This document shows, one piece after another, positions 16,006 to 24,451 of a DNA stretch of 64,000 bases (position 1 is the first letter of the stretch; the number at the start of each line of letters is the position of its first letter). The notes under the pieces were generated by a model. It was not told the DNA's origin, ran no database searches, and saw only the letters and a program-made list of their open reading frames with translations. This DNA comes from Chitinophaga varians (lineage in GTDB: Bacteria; Bacteroidota; Bacteroidia; Chitinophagales; Chitinophagaceae). A program made the translations under genes and the position numbers. The stretch spans positions 992,001-1,056,000 of the forward strand of contig NZ_JABAIA010000003.1 of assembly GCF_012641275.1 (NCBI RefSeq), written 5' to 3'.

Positions 16006-18609
16006 ATGACGAGATTTCCAGTCGCGTTGGCCTGTTCCCTTACAGCGCTCATCGCAGCAAAGCCGTTTTCAGGATACGCGCAAACCACGCCTGCTGAATT
16101 AACTATTACAAAGTTTTCCGGTCCTGCTATTACACCCAGTCCGGCCTGCCTGGCGGTGGCGCCCACAGGCGAGGTGTTTGTCGGCGTAGACATGATTGGC
16201 TCTCTTGGCAAAGACCCGGGGAAAGGCCGGATATTGAAGCTGGTAGACAAGGACAATGACGGCAAAATGGATGAACATACGGATTTTGCCGATGTTGACA
16301 ATCCACGTGGCATTATCGTCATGGGCAACCAGGTATTTGTATTGCACACCACTTTTTCCAAAGAAACAGGGAAAGCCACAGGGATGGCCCTCGTAGTGTT
16401 TGAAGATAAAGATGGCGATGGGAAGGCCGACGGCCCCCCGAAGCCGCTCATTGAACATCTCAGCAACACCAAATATATCCAGGAAAGAGGAACAGACCAC
16501 GCCACTAATGGTATCCGCATGGGTATTGATGGCTGGATCTATATCGCGGTGGGCGACTTTGGCTTCCATGATGCCACAGACCGTTCCGGCAAGAAACTGA
16601 CCATGCTGGGTGGCGGGATCGTGAGAGTGCGCCCCGACGGCACGGAAATGGAAGTGTTCACCCATGGCACACGCAATGTGTATGACGTGGCCATCGATCC
16701 CTACATGAATGTCTTCACAAGAGAAAATACCAACGACGGCGGTGGATGGAACGTACGTTTCTCGCACCACCTTCAGTCCGGCGAATATGGATACCCGGTG
16801 TTGTTCCAGCATTTTACAGATGAAATAGTACCTGCCCTGGCGGACCTTGGCGGCGGTTCCGGTACCGGCGCCCTGTTCATGGCCGAACCAGGCTGGCCTG
16901 AGAAATACAACAATGTTCCCATGATGGCCGATTGGGGCAGGAGCATGCTGTATATTCACCGTGTAACGCCCGACGGGCCTACCTTCACACAAAAAGAAGA
17001 AGATTTTATAGCGCTGCCGCAAATTACCGACCTGGATGTTGACGGGTCAGGCAGGCTTTACCTTTCCGCATGGGATGGCGCCGGTTACTCCGGCAGCGAT
17101 ACCATCGGCTTTGTGGTGCGTGCCGTGCCAAACAACTGGACTTATAAGGCATTCCCAGACCCGGCCAAAGCCTCAGTGGATGAGCTGATTGGCATGCTGA
17201 AGTCAGCCAGTGCGGTAGCCCGGTTAAGCGCCTCCCGCGAATTGCTGCAACGGAACGATCAGCAGGGAATTGCCGCTGCGTTGAAGATCGCATCTGATGC
17301 ACAGCAGCCATTGTATGCCCGCGTAGCCGGTCTGTATACCTATGCGCAGGCAACAGGGAAAAATGGTATCCCCGCTTTGGTGGAACTGACCAAAGATGCG
17401 GCGATGAAGGAACATGCATTAAGGGCGCTGGCCGATCGTAAAGGCCTGCTGGCGGACGTGCCGGAGCAACCTTTCCTGGATGGCCTGCAGGACGCATCGC
17501 CCCGCGTTCGCGCTGCAGCGATAGTGGGACTGGGCCGCCTCGGCCGCTTGGACGCTGCCACAGCTTTGTTGCAAACAAAAGTGCCCGCCTCGTTTGTGGC
17601 GCCGGCGAAAGACAAGGAAGGTCCGCATGCTACACCTAACGCCGCTATTATATTGCCGCACCTCGCCGTACGGGCGCTGGTGGAACTGAATGCCGTAGAT
17701 GCGGCCGTGTCGGCAATAAACGGCCCCAATCCGGCGCTGGCCTTATGGGCTTTGCGTTATATGCATGATGAAAAAGCGGTGAACGGCTTAATCGCTGCCT
17801 ATCAGCACTCAAAAGACATAAAACTGAAAAAACAGATACTGACCACCCTGGCCCGCCTGTATAAAAAAGAGGCTGCATACGATGCGTCCTGGTGGTGGGG
17901 CACCCGCCCGGATTCACATGGCCCGTACTACAAAGCTGTGCTGTGGGCAGGGTCACCGGTGATCGAAAAATTCCTGAAGAAAGAAGCCCTGAAAGCCGAT
18001 CCGGCACGCATGGAGCAGTTCCGTGAGCTGGATGCCCGCCACAGAATGGAGATCGCCGCTTTTGCACCGCTGAAGAAAACAGAGGCTGTTGCTGCAAAAG
18101 AACCTAAAGTCGACCTGGAAAAGATAAAAAGCAAAAAAGGACAGGTGGGTAAATCATCTATCGAAGACGTACTCCTGGCGGTGAAACAGATAAAAGGCGA
18201 TCCCGCTAAAGGAAAGATACTGTTCGTCAACCAGGGCTGCGTGGCCTGTCACAGCCTTACCAGGGAAGAAAAGATGAAAGGGCCGTTTATGGGACAGATC
18301 GGTTCCATCATGAACCGCGAGCGTATCGCAGAATCCATCCTGAAGCCCAATGCATCTATCTCCCAGGGCTTTGCCACGGTAACGGTGACGGCTAAGGGAA
18401 ATAAAACCTACGTTGGCTTCATTACGGAAGAAACCGCCACCAAAGTGGTCATGAGAGACATTGCCGGCGAAGTGTATACAGTCAAAACAGCGGATATTCT
18501 CAGCCGTAAGGAAATGAAAACGTCTATGATGCCGACAGGCCTCGCCAATGCGTTATCATACGAGGAATTTGCGTCACTGGTCAACTTCCTGTCACAACAA
18601 AAGAAATAA
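16006..18609 (+). CDS. Secreted beta-propeller / HEAT / cytochrome c protein (PVC-type heme-binding)
   Basis: An 867-aa protein with a signal peptide ending near GYAQ. Residues about 30-385 resemble the propeller found in putative membrane-bound dehydrogenases and sorbosone dehydrogenase-like proteins (DKDNDGKMDE, HGTRNVYDVAIDPYMNVFTREN). Residues about 395-650 are HEAT-like repeats (VRAAAIVGLGRLGRLDAA). The C-terminus is a cytochrome c with CVACH at 745-749 and a possible distal ligand in SMMPTGL. This order matches the heme-binding domain proteins known from Planctomycetes and Verrucomicrobia. It probably oxidises a sugar or alcohol in the periplasm and passes electrons to the heme; the substrate is unknown. 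Confidence 0.85.
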   Translation: MTRFPVALACSLTALIAAKPFSGYAQTTPAELTITKFSGPAITPSPACLAVAPTGEVFVGVDMIGSLGKDPGKGRILKLVDKDNDGKMDEHTDFADVDNPRGIIVMGNQVFVLHTTFSKETGKATGMALVVFEDKDGDGKADGPPKPLIEHLSNTKYIQERGTDHATNGIRMGIDGWIYIAVGDFGFHDATDRSGKKLTMLGGGIVRVRPDGTEMEVFTHGTRNVYDVAIDPYMNVFTRENTNDGGGWNVRFSHHLQSGEYGYPVLFQHFTDEIVPALADLGGGSGTGALFMAEPGWPEKYNNVPMMADWGRSMLYIHRVTPDGPTFTQKEEDFIALPQITDLDVDGSGRLYLSAWDGAGYSGSDTIGFVVRAVPNNWTYKAFPDPAKASVDELIGMLKSASAVARLSASRELLQRNDQQGIAAALKIASDAQQPLYARVAGLYTYAQATGKNGIPALVELTKDAAMKEHALRALADRKGLLADVPEQPFLDGLQDASPRVRAAAIVGLGRLGRLDAATALLQTKVPASFVAPAKDKEGPHATPNAAIILPHLAVRALVELNAVDAAVSAINGPNPALALWALRYMHDEKAVNGLIAAYQHSKDIKLKKQILTTLARLYKKEAAYDASWWWGTRPDSHGPYYKAVLWAGSPVIEKFLKKEALKADPARMEQFRELDARHRMEIAAFAPLKKTEAVAAKEPKVDLEKIKSKKGQVGKSSIEDVLLAVKQIKGDPAKGKILFVNQGCVACHSLTREEKMKGPFMGQIGSIMNRERIAESILKPNASISQGFATVTVTAKGNKTYVGFITEETATKVVMRDIAGEVYTVKTADILSRKEMKTSMMPTGLANALSYEEFASLVNFLSQQKK

Positions 18610-18639
18610 ACTATTACGATAAGATTGTTGCTACCATGC

Positions 18640-18670
18640 AAGGGGGCTGGCCGGAAAGGTCGGCCCCCTT
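18640..18670. terminator. GC-rich hairpin between convergent genes
   Basis: AAGGGGGC (18640-18647) pairs with GCCCCCTT (18663-18670), with further pairing inward to a small GGAAA loop. It lies between the stop at 18609 and the minus-strand stop at 18680, so it can serve both genes. Confidence 0.75.
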
Positions 18671-18679
18671 GTTGTGATA

Positions 18680-19123
18680 TTACTGCCCTTGTGCTGCGCG
18701 TTGTTGCGCCAGCGCCGGCAGTTGCAGGTCGCCTTCCTGGCGTAGCAGGTTGAATTTGAAGAAGGTAAGCTGCCAGCGGTCAGCTGTCTGTACCAGCCTG
18801 GTTTCATAGGTGCCTTCTACTATCCATACCGCCTGATCGATCACGTGCGTCGCATGACCATTGAATTGCACCGCCACGGCATCGCCTTCTGCGGCGATCT
18901 TAAAATCGGAGATCCGGTGCTCGGTTTTATCGAAGCCGGGCAAAAACTGTTTCCACATGCCGATAATAGCGGCAGCAGTAAGGGTAAGCGGTTGTCCGCC
19001 GGCCATGGAGGTATAGTCATATACCACTTCGGGTGCAAATGAACGTTCTGCTAAGGCCCAGTCCCGGGCGTCGGCGCCTTTAAACACCGCTTGTATGACA
19101 GGAAGGATGTGGGATGTTTCCAT
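18680..19123 (-). CDS. NTF2/SnoaL-like protein
   Basis: The ATG at 19123 (METSHILPVIQAVFKGADAR) gives 147 aa; the longer frame adds a poly-polar tail without family character. The fold signature is clear: helical N-terminus with DWALAERSFAPEVVYDYTS, then beta-rich VQFNGHATHVIDQAVWIVEG and a closing RWQLTFFKFNLL. This is the SnoaL_4 type of the NTF2-like superfamily, which includes small isomerases, hydrolases and binding proteins. It is divergent from the AraC gene at 19257. Confidence 0.8.
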   Translation of the reverse strand: METSHILPVIQAVFKGADARDWALAERSFAPEVVYDYTSMAGGQPLTLTAAAIIGMWKQFLPGFDKTEHRISDFKIAAEGDAVAVQFNGHATHVIDQAVWIVEGTYETRLVQTADRWQLTFFKFNLLRQEGDLQLPALAQQRAAQGQ

Positions 19124-19208
19124 AGTTGCTTGTTTGAAAGAAGAGGGTGTGAAAGTAGAATTTTTTTGTTCCGTTTTGTACAATTATGACCAGTCAAAGG
19201 GTTATATT

Positions 19209-19240
19209 TTTGACCTCGGACCGGATTTGTCGTACCTTCC
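19209..19240 (+). promoter_or_regulatory. Possible promoter of the AraC gene at 19257
   Basis: TTTG at 19209-19212 is followed after 20 bp by TACCTTCC at 19233-19240, close to the Bacteroidota -33/-7 pattern. It lies 16 bp before the chosen ATG and argues against starts further upstream. Confidence 0.4.
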
Positions 19241-19256
19241 GGTACCAGCAACAGCC

Positions 19257-20072
19257 ATGGAATACAAGGAAATAAGGCCGGGTGACAGGCTGAAACAGTA
19301 TGTAAAGTGTTATTACACTTATGAATCAGATGCTGCCACGGCATTTGAAGATACCGTTTTCCCCAGCGGCAACATGGAAATCATCTTTAATTTAGGTACC
19401 GGCCACTGGCTGACTGACAACGGCACAGGGTTTAAGGCCACGCCGCCGGTGGAGCTGTGGGGCCAGATCACCAAACCGCTGCCGGTGCGTTCCGAAGGCC
19501 GTAACACGATGCTGGGCGTTCGTTTTTTCCCCCATGCCGCCGCATTCTTTTTCTCCGATAAAGTAGATCTCTTTAACGATCAGGTCAGCGACTTCCGCGA
19601 GGTATTTGGCAGGGAGGTGTCTGCGCTGCATGCACGTTTGCAGGAAACACCCGCCTGGCGGGAACGACTGCTGTTGCTGGAGGACTTTCTGTGGCAACGG
19701 CTGTTGTGGTCTGAAAAAAGGCATACTAAAGTGAGCATGCTGGACAGCGTGATGCATGAAATCCGCCAGCCGGGCTTTTTTGATAATATAGAGAACGTGG
19801 CCGCCCGCTATGGCATTACTGCCCGCTACCTGCAGAAACTATTTGTGCAATATACCGGTCTCACGCCCAAGCTGTACAGCAAAATTCATCGCTTTCAAAA
19901 CAGCTTGCAGCTGGTGATCAGAAATGAAGCGCCGCTGACGGCCATTGCCTATGATTGTGGTTATTTTGACCAGTCCCATTTTATCCGCGAATTCAAATCC
20001 TTTACCGGTCATACCCCTTCCGGTTATACGCCCGACCAATCGCCTGTGACACTGGCGGCGTCCAACAGTTAA
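19257..20072 (+). CDS. AraC-family transcriptional regulator (DUF6597-type N-terminus)
   Basis: The frame opens at 19095, but the ATG at 19257 (MEYKEIRPGDRLKQYVKCYY) begins the conserved region and follows a likely promoter; it gives 271 aa. The N-terminal part (FPSGNMEIIFNLG, then LGVRFFPHAAAFFF) matches the DUF6597-type sensor seen in many Chitinophaga AraC proteins. The C-terminal HTH ends FDQSHFIREFKSFTGHTPSGY. It lies between an NTF2-like protein on the opposite strand and a PEP mutase-family enzyme and may regulate either. Confidence 0.88.
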   Translation: MEYKEIRPGDRLKQYVKCYYTYESDAATAFEDTVFPSGNMEIIFNLGTGHWLTDNGTGFKATPPVELWGQITKPLPVRSEGRNTMLGVRFFPHAAAFFFSDKVDLFNDQVSDFREVFGREVSALHARLQETPAWRERLLLLEDFLWQRLLWSEKRHTKVSMLDSVMHEIRQPGFFDNIENVAARYGITARYLQKLFVQYTGLTPKLYSKIHRFQNSLQLVIRNEAPLTAIAYDCGYFDQSHFIREFKSFTGHTPSGYTPDQSPVTLAASNS

Positions 20073-20110
20073 GCTGTTCCGATCTGTACAATTTCACGCT
20101 TTCCCGCTGC

Positions 20111-20128
20111 AGTAGTTTTGTGTTGTCA
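20111..20128 (+). promoter_or_regulatory. Promoter element before the PEP mutase-family gene
   Basis: It contains TAGTTTTG (20113-20120), a perfect -7 box, with a TTTC 17 bp upstream (20092-20095) as a weak -33. The 18 bases are identical to 12890-12907. The box rules out the in-frame start at 20118. Confidence 0.55.
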
Positions 20129-20162
20129 ACAAACAACATTTATTCATTTCAAACGAATGACC

Positions 20163-20936
20163 ATGTCATCCATGTTTAATGCATTTAAAGCACTGCATCA
20201 GGAAAATTTATTACTGCTGCCTAACGTATGGAACCCGGAGAGCGCCCGCCGTTTCCAGGAAAAAGGTTTCCAGGCGGTGGCCACGTCCAGCGCGGCGGTG
20301 GCAGCAAGCCTGGGCTACGAAGATGGGGAAGGGATGCCTTTCGACGACTATCTGTTTATGGTACGCCGCATCATGGCCGTACTGCGTATACCCTTGTCCA
20401 TGGATATTGAAATGGGCTACGGCCATTCCCCGGAGGCGATCTACGCTAATATTTCCCGGTTGCTGGAAGCCGGTGTGGTGGGCATCAACCTCGAAGACTC
20501 CACTATCGGGAGTACAGGCCGTGTATTACAGGAGGCAAAAACGTTTGCGGCCACTGTAGAACATCTCCGCAACAAGCTGGCTGCCGCAGGTGCTGCGCTC
20601 TTTCTCAATGTCCGCAGCGATACCTATTTACTGAATGTGGCCAACAAGGAAACAGAAACGGAACAACGGTTGCGGCTATATGAAACAGCAGGCGCCGATG
20701 GTATTTTCCTGCCTTGTATAATGGAAGAAGGGGCGATCGCTGCGGCAGTCAGTCAAACCAATTTGCCGCTCAACGTGATGTGTATGCCCGGCCTGCCTGC
20801 CCTGGGCACACTGGAAAAGCTCGGCGTAAAACGCGTCAGTATGGGACCTTTCCTCTACAATAAAGTATATGACACCATCGGTGAGCTGTCAGAAGCCATC
20901 ACCACCGAAGGTAGTTTTGATCCTCTTTTTATCTAA
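20163..20936 (+). CDS. Isocitrate lyase / PEP mutase-family enzyme
   Basis: The ATG at 20163 gives MSSMFNAFKALHQENLLLL; 20157 is an alternative. The 257-aa TIM-barrel protein shows the family motifs: LPNVWNPESARRFQEKGF, the metal-binding DIEMGYG, and GINLEDS. It lacks the KKCGH catalytic loop of true isocitrate lyases, so it belongs with the PEP mutase/oxaloacetate decarboxylase-like group acting on alpha-keto or hydroxy dicarboxylates; the exact substrate is unknown. The DUF4440-like gene follows by 19 bp, probably co-transcribed. Confidence 0.87.
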   Translation: MSSMFNAFKALHQENLLLLPNVWNPESARRFQEKGFQAVATSSAAVAASLGYEDGEGMPFDDYLFMVRRIMAVLRIPLSMDIEMGYGHSPEAIYANISRLLEAGVVGINLEDSTIGSTGRVLQEAKTFAATVEHLRNKLAAAGAALFLNVRSDTYLLNVANKETETEQRLRLYETAGADGIFLPCIMEEGAIAAAVSQTNLPLNVMCMPGLPALGTLEKLGVKRVSMGPFLYNKVYDTIGELSEAITTEGSFDPLFI

Positions 20937-20955
20937 ACAAATTAAAAATCCAGAC

Positions 20956-21336
20956 ATGCATTTACCTAAAAAAGCAGAAGACGTGCACGCCGCGCTGGCG
21001 GCGGCTTTTAACACCGGCGACATCAACCAGGTGTATACTATTTATGATTACAATGGCATCATTGTGCCCGAGCCGGGGAAAGTAGTATCCGGTAAGCAGC
21101 AGTTTGAAGAAGCCGTAAAGGCCATTATGGCTGTGAAAGGAACGATGGAGATTAAAACAGTGTATTGCCTGCAAACCGGCGATGTGGCGGTAGGCCGCTC
21201 TGAATGGAACATCACCGACGGTGACGAAGTGAAAGTCAGCGCCAAAGGAATAGAGGTGATGCGGCGTCAGGCGGACGGCTCCTGGAAAGTGGTGATAGAC
21301 CACGCTTTCGGTGCGCTGGACACACTGAAGGCATAA
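20956..21336 (+). CDS. SnoaL/DUF4440-like NTF2-fold protein
   Basis: The frame overlaps the upstream gene, but the ATG at 20956 (MHLPKKAEDVHAALAAAFNT) begins the domain and gives 126 aa. Features: GDINQVYTIYDYNGIIVPEPGKVVSGKQQFEEAVKA split over the N-terminal helix-strand region, then VAVGRSEWNITD and RRQADGSWKVVIDHAFG, all typical of DUF4440. Such proteins are small binding or isomerase-like folds. Its stop is 6 bp before a long inverted repeat. Confidence 0.82.
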   Translation: MHLPKKAEDVHAALAAAFNTGDINQVYTIYDYNGIIVPEPGKVVSGKQQFEEAVKAIMAVKGTMEIKTVYCLQTGDVAVGRSEWNITDGDEVKVSAKGIEVMRRQADGSWKVVIDHAFGALDTLKA

Positions 21337-21342
21337 CCCCAA

Positions 21343-21404
21343 AGCTTCACTGGTTTTAAAACAACAGAATCCGTAAATTTGGTTGTTTTGAAACCAGTGA
21401 AGCT
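21343..21404. promoter_or_regulatory. 23-bp near-perfect inverted repeat flanking a -7 box, abutting a start codon
   Basis: The arms at 21343-21365 and 21382-21404 match at 22 of 23 positions (the one difference can form a G-U pair in RNA). The 16-bp centre contains TAAATTTG (21374-21381), a perfect Bacteroidota -7 box. The right arm ends on the base before the ATG at 21405. It looks like an operator enclosing the promoter, or a leader hairpin hiding the start codon. Confidence 0.8.
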
Positions 21405-22226
21405 ATGCTGTCCAACGATGCTGAATTTGTATTGCTGAAAAATAATGAATGCCTGAAAGCCGGTCAGCCGGTGAAGAACGATTATTACACGCTGATGCTG
21501 GGTTTGCGCGGGGAGATGGACGTCACCGTAGGGTATCACCGGTTTACACTGGCCCCTGGCCATATGGCGATTATATCGCCGAAACAGATCTTTTCGGTAG
21601 ATCGGATCACGCCGGATTTTGCTACGCAACAACTGCTGTTTACCCAAAGTTTTTTGTACAAAAGCCATATCAGGGAGCAGGTCATTGACGAGCTGCTGTA
21701 CCTGCATCCGGAATATCCGCCGGTATTTGAACTGGAGGATAATGCGCTTCCCGGCGTACACCGCAAGTTTAAGACGCTTGCCGAAGAGTATGACGGCACC
21801 CGGCCGTTTCATTTTGAGGTGATACGCCTGGTCCTCACAGAACTGCTCTATGATTATAACAGGGCCTGCGAATACTGCCTGCTGCGGTTTCGCAAGAATA
21901 TGAACCGGCAGTACCAGCTTACTTTCCAGTTTAAAAAACTGGTGGAAGAACAGTTCCTGGAATTACGCACCATCGCTGAATATGCGGTGCTGCTGGGCGT
22001 AACGGCCAAACATCTCAGCGAAACGGTCAAAGAGGAAACCGGTAAGACCGCCCTGGAAATAATTCACGAAAGGTTGTTGCTCGAAATGCAATACCAGCTG
22101 AAGTACAGCGCTTTGTCTGTAAAAGAGGCGGCCGGCTATTTTAAATTTGACAATGCTTCGCATTTTACCCGCTTCTTTAAACTGAAAACCGGGCTTACTC
22201 CTAAGGAATACCGGCAACTTCCGTAA
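21405..22226 (+). CDS. AraC-family transcriptional regulator
   Basis: A 273-aa protein. The N-terminal cupin-like sensor includes YYTLMLGLRGEMDVTVGYHR and LAPGHMAIISPKQIF. The C-terminal HTH has LGVTAKHLSETVKEETGKTA and ends FDNASHFTRFFKLKTGLTPKEYR. The start at 21405 directly follows the right arm of a 23-bp inverted repeat, leaving almost no leader, so autoregulation is likely. It is 84 bp upstream of a DHA2-type exporter on the same strand, the probable target. Confidence 0.9.
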   Translation: MLSNDAEFVLLKNNECLKAGQPVKNDYYTLMLGLRGEMDVTVGYHRFTLAPGHMAIISPKQIFSVDRITPDFATQQLLFTQSFLYKSHIREQVIDELLYLHPEYPPVFELEDNALPGVHRKFKTLAEEYDGTRPFHFEVIRLVLTELLYDYNRACEYCLLRFRKNMNRQYQLTFQFKKLVEEQFLELRTIAEYAVLLGVTAKHLSETVKEETGKTALEIIHERLLLEMQYQLKYSALSVKEAAGYFKFDNASHFTRFFKLKTGLTPKEYRQLP

Positions 22227-22310
22227 AATTGGCTATTCTTTCCGCTGTTTGGAGATTGATGCCGCCTGAAAAACGGGCGACTTTTGTGGACAAATCTGAA
22301 TATACACAGT

Positions 22311-23756
22311 ATGGACACAAAAGAACAGACAGCGACAAATGCCGGTTGGACCGATTTGTTTGCGGAGAATAATAAATATAAAGCCATTGCGCTGGCATTG
22401 GGCGTTTTACTGCACGTGACCAACATTTATATTGTGGCCACCATTATGCCTTCTATTGTCCGGGAGATAGGTGGGTTAGCTTATTACGCCTGGAATACTA
22501 CCATATTCGTGGTGGCCTCTATTATCGGGTCGGTGGTGTCGGCCCGTTTCTTATCGGCCAGCGGCCCCCGGAAGGCTTATCGCTGGGCCATCCTGCTTTT
22601 TGTGGCGGGAGCAATTATTTCTATGGCGGCGCCAACGATGTACGTATTATTGATGGCAAGAGCCGTGCAGGGGCTGGGGGGCGGACTGCTGTTCGCGCTT
22701 TCCTATGGCATGATCCGGATCATTTTTGAATCACGGCTGTGGGCCAAGGCCATGGCGCTGGTATCGGGCATGTGGGGCGTAGGCGCCTTTGTCGGTCCCT
22801 TTGTCGGCGGCATCTTTGCCGAATATGGCAATTGGCGTACAGCCTTTGCCGTTATCCTGGTCATCGGTATCTTGCTATTGGTGTTCACCGAATTTATCTT
22901 GCCCGCCAAACATGCGGCAGGCGCTAAAACACCGGTCCCTGTAGAGAAACTGCTGTTGTTATTATTATCTGCACTGGCAGTGTCCGTGGGCAGTGTCATG
23001 GAAAGCCTGGTGTATAATCTGGCGGGCCTGCTTGCAGCGCTGTTGCTGATTGTGTTGTTGGTGAGATCGGAGAGGGGCAGTAAGGTGAGATTGTTGCCTT
23101 CCGACGCTTACCGCCTGTCTTCTCCGCTGGGCATGGTATACCTGGTAATCGTACTGCTGGCGCTGGTGGCGGCGGTAGAGATATTTATCCCTTATTTCGA
23201 GCAAACCATACATGGCTTTACCGCATTGGAAGCCGGCTATCTGACGGTGCTGGTGGCATTGGGATGGTCTGCCGCTTCGATGGCATTTTCCGGCGTGAAC
23301 TCCGCGGCCGTGATGAAGCTGGCGCTCATCGGCGCATTGCTGATGAGCGCCGGACTGGCGGGAGTGGCCTGGCTTTCCGGTATGGCGTATAGTACCTATG
23401 TGCTGGCAGGCCTCTGCGTTTCCCTATTGCTGATCGGCGCCGGCATCGGACTGCCATGGCCTCACCTGGTGGTTAGGGTGTTCTCACTGGCACCACCCAA
23501 CGAAATTGAACTGACCTCCACATCTATTACGACCGTTCAGCTGATGGCCATGACTTTTGGCGCGGCGCTGTCCGGCCTTATTGCCAATGCCGGCGGCATG
23601 ACGCACCCGGGCGGGGTTGCGGGCGCCATCAATGCGGCTACCTGGCTGTATGGCTGTTTTATTATTCCACCTGCGGTAGCGGCAACAATGCTGCTCACGA
23701 AAATGGATGTGAAGAAAACCGCGGTGACAGCACAAGAGATGGCGGAGATAGTATAG
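22311..23756 (+). CDS. DHA2-type MFS drug exporter
   Basis: The ATG at 22311 (MDTKEQTATNAGWTDLFAEN) is preferred; the frame from 22284 overlaps a likely -7 box (GACTTTTG, 22279-22286). The 481-aa protein has about 14 hydrophobic segments, as in EmrB/QacA-like DHA2 exporters. IVATIMPSIVREIGGL in TM1 and GLGGGLLFALSYGMIR in TM4 fit this group. It should export small molecules using protons. It follows an AraC regulator and precedes a CatB-like acetyltransferase, giving this stretch a drug-resistance character. Confidence 0.88.
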   Translation: MDTKEQTATNAGWTDLFAENNKYKAIALALGVLLHVTNIYIVATIMPSIVREIGGLAYYAWNTTIFVVASIIGSVVSARFLSASGPRKAYRWAILLFVAGAIISMAAPTMYVLLMARAVQGLGGGLLFALSYGMIRIIFESRLWAKAMALVSGMWGVGAFVGPFVGGIFAEYGNWRTAFAVILVIGILLLVFTEFILPAKHAAGAKTPVPVEKLLLLLLSALAVSVGSVMESLVYNLAGLLAALLLIVLLVRSERGSKVRLLPSDAYRLSSPLGMVYLVIVLLALVAAVEIFIPYFEQTIHGFTALEAGYLTVLVALGWSAASMAFSGVNSAAVMKLALIGALLMSAGLAGVAWLSGMAYSTYVLAGLCVSLLLIGAGIGLPWPHLVVRVFSLAPPNEIELTSTSITTVQLMAMTFGAALSGLIANAGGMTHPGGVAGAINAATWLYGCFIIPPAVAATMLLTKMDVKKTAVTAQEMAEIV

Positions 23757-23790
23757 ATCAAATTTGCACGGTGGCTCGTCAACTAATCGT

Positions 23791-23798
23791 ATCTTGCT
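23791..23798 (+). promoter_or_regulatory. Putative -7 box TATCTTGC before the CatB-like gene
   Basis: It lies 25 bp before the ATG at 23823. A TTTG occurs at 23764-23767, 23 bp upstream, slightly long for a -33. Confidence 0.35.
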
Positions 23799-23822
23799 GT
23801 TCGTGATTTAAAATTGAGCAGC

Positions 23823-24446
23823 ATGGAAAATTATTTTGAAAGCCCTTTTCGTGGTAAATTATTATCTGAACAGGTTACCAATCCTAATATTATCGTGGGC
23901 GCCTATAGTTATTACTCTGGTTATTATCACGGCCACTCTTTTGATGACTGTGCGAAATACCTGATGCCTGACAGAACGGATGTAGATAAGTTGATTATCG
24001 GAAGTTACTGTTCTATTGGCACTGGTGCTGCCTTTATCATGGCAGGTAACCAGGGGCACCGGCATGACTGGGTATCCAGTTTTCCTTTTTTCTATATGCC
24101 GGAAGTAGCTGCTTTTGAAGGCAGTATTGATGGTTTCAGGCCGACGGGTGATACAGTGATCGGCAACGATGTGTGGATAGGCACCGAAGCGGTGATCATG
24201 CCGGGCGTGAAAATAGGGCATGGCGCTATCATCGGCAGCAGGGCGCTGATCACCAAAGATGTGGCGCCTTACAGCGTAATGGGAGGCAATCCGGGCAAAG
24301 AAATACGGAAACGTTTCGCGGAGGAAGATATCGCGCGTTTGCTGGAAATGGAATGGTGGAACTGGCCGGACGACAAGCTGAAAGCTGCGATGCCATTGCT
24401 TTGCAGTAGTGATATCAAAGCATTGTATGATTTTTATAAAGCATAG
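23823..24446 (+). CDS. catB: CatB-type (xenobiotic) acetyltransferase
   Basis: A 207-aa hexapeptide-repeat acetyltransferase. It begins [20 protein letters not shown] and continues like CatB-type chloramphenicol acetyltransferases through [18 protein letters not shown] and [12 protein letters not shown]. The catalytic histidine is His79, the position seen in the xenobiotic acyltransferase family. The left-handed helix repeats ([18 protein letters not shown]) and the tail [18 protein letters not shown] also fit. Expected reaction: acetyl-CoA-dependent acetylation of chloramphenicol or related hydroxyl compounds. The 5' part looks more AT-rich than its neighbours. Streptogramin acetyltransferase (Vat) is the closest alternative. 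Confidence 0.88.
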   Translation: MENYFESPFRGKLLSEQVTNPNIIVGAYSYYSGYYHGHSFDDCAKYLMPDRTDVDKLIIGSYCSIGTGAAFIMAGNQGHRHDWVSSFPFFYMPEVAAFEGSIDGFRPTGDTVIGNDVWIGTEAVIMPGVKIGHGAIIGSRALITKDVAPYSVMGGNPGKEIRKRFAEEDIARLLEMEWWNWPDDKLKAAMPLLCSSDIKALYDFYKA

Positions 24447-24451
24447 TCACG

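Noticed and set aside
16099..17022. 307-aa minus-strand ORF
   Set aside because: Antisense to the propeller part of the heme protein; no domain features.
20118..20162. Upstream in-frame start for the PEP mutase-family gene
   Set aside because: It overlaps the -7 box at 20113-20120, so the transcript would not contain it.
21343..21404. Reading the long inverted repeat as a terminator of the upstream DUF4440 gene
   Set aside because: No T-run follows, the right arm ends at a start codon, and a perfect -7 box lies in the loop, so a regulatory role fits better. Partial termination is not excluded.
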